Positions 63,965 to 64,000 of a stretch of DNA of 64,000 nt are shown piece by piece; the first letter of the stretch is position 1, and each line of letters starts with the position of its first letter. Under the pieces are notes generated by a model. It was given only the letters and a program-made list of their open reading frames with translations, was not told the DNA's origin and ran no database searches. A program made the position numbers and the translations under genes. Source of the DNA: a bacterium (GTDB taxonomy: Bacteria; Vulcanimicrobiota; Vulcanimicrobiia; Vulcanimicrobiales; Vulcanimicrobiaceae); the NCBI GenBank assembly GCA_021805775.1, contig JAJZED010000006.1, positions 96,954-160,953 of the forward strand, in the 5' to 3' direction.

Positions 63965-64000
63965 ATGGGCAAGCATAGCAAGAACGCAGCCAAACGCAAG
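63965..64000 (+). CDS. Start of a gene encoding a lysine-rich N-terminus (3' cut by window edge)
   Basis: ATG 63965 opens a frame reading MGKHSKNAAKRK to the window end. AAGGGAG lies about 13 bases upstream, a plausible though distant ribosome site. Only twelve codons are visible, so the product cannot be named. Confidence 0.4.
   Translation, partial: MGKHSKNAAKRK

Overview
The window is high-GC, densely coded DNA with short intergenic gaps and many overlapping ATGA, GTGA or TTGA stop/start junctions. It comes from a diderm bacterium: it encodes a TonB-dependent receptor, a porin, HldD for LPS heptose and a fused cytochrome-porin. It also carries traits more common in Gram-positive or Terrabacteria lineages: an HrcA/CIRCE pair, a DivIC/FtsB - S1 domain - Ppx cluster, YmdB-SpoVS and a DtxR-type regulator. 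This mix would fit a deep-branching group such as Candidatus Eremiobacterota (WPS-2). That placement is inference; no rRNA is present to test it.

Layout. 1-4.1 kb: end of an AttEFGH-like ABC export operon (ATPase, FtsX-type permease, AttH/CrtC lipocalin-like protein). 4.1-9.1 kb: small zinc-ribbon membrane protein, secreted protein, M61 peptidase, NifU-like protein, class I aldolase and a beta-hydroxyacid dehydrogenase. 9.1-13.6 kb: phosphate block (phoB-phoR, pstB, a porin with a Pho-box-like repeat upstream). 13.7-17.5 kb: threonine catabolism (tdh-kbl) overlapping a secreted protein built of three copies of an unrecognised Cys-pair domain. 17.6-24.2 kb: MCP, tRNA-fMet, adenosine deaminase, DtxR regulator, rhomboid protease, DinG-like helicase. 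24.2-30.1 kb: S1/P1 nuclease, TonB receptor, acs. 30.1-33.1 kb: CIRCE, hrcA, dnaJ, rsmE. 33.1-37.7 kb: two tandem PAS-GAF-GGDEF cyclases and a DPM-like glycosyltransferase. 37.7-41.2 kb: accD-accA-ftsB/divIC-S1-ppx-tRNA-Leu. 41.3-47.6 kb: Old Yellow Enzyme, small outer-membrane protein, etfBA, TPR protein, HDAC-like deacetylase.

47.6-57.2 kb, minus strand, is the most unusual part: an outer-membrane cytochrome-porin fusion (Cyc2-like N-terminus and barrel, then a Met/His hexapeptide repeat, a second cytochrome c and an Ig-like tail), a Tat-exported multicopper oxidase, hldD, a His-rich membrane-anchored protein, an atypical NRAMP transporter with a DtxR-type box in front of it, a SCO protein, then an ECF sigma factor, zinc anti-sigma factor and RseB-like protein. 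I read it as a candidate metal (copper, iron or manganese) oxidation or electron-transfer and trafficking island.

57.2-64 kb: unknown gene, ymdB, spoVS, PHP phosphoesterase, cyclodeaminase, ahcY-metK, a secreted protein, tRNA-Asn with terminator, a repeat-filled spacer holding two copies of the tRNA-Asn 3' end, and the first codons of another gene. I saw no CRISPR array, insertion sequence, prophage or origin. The only noncoding stretch near 300 bases is 63674-63964.
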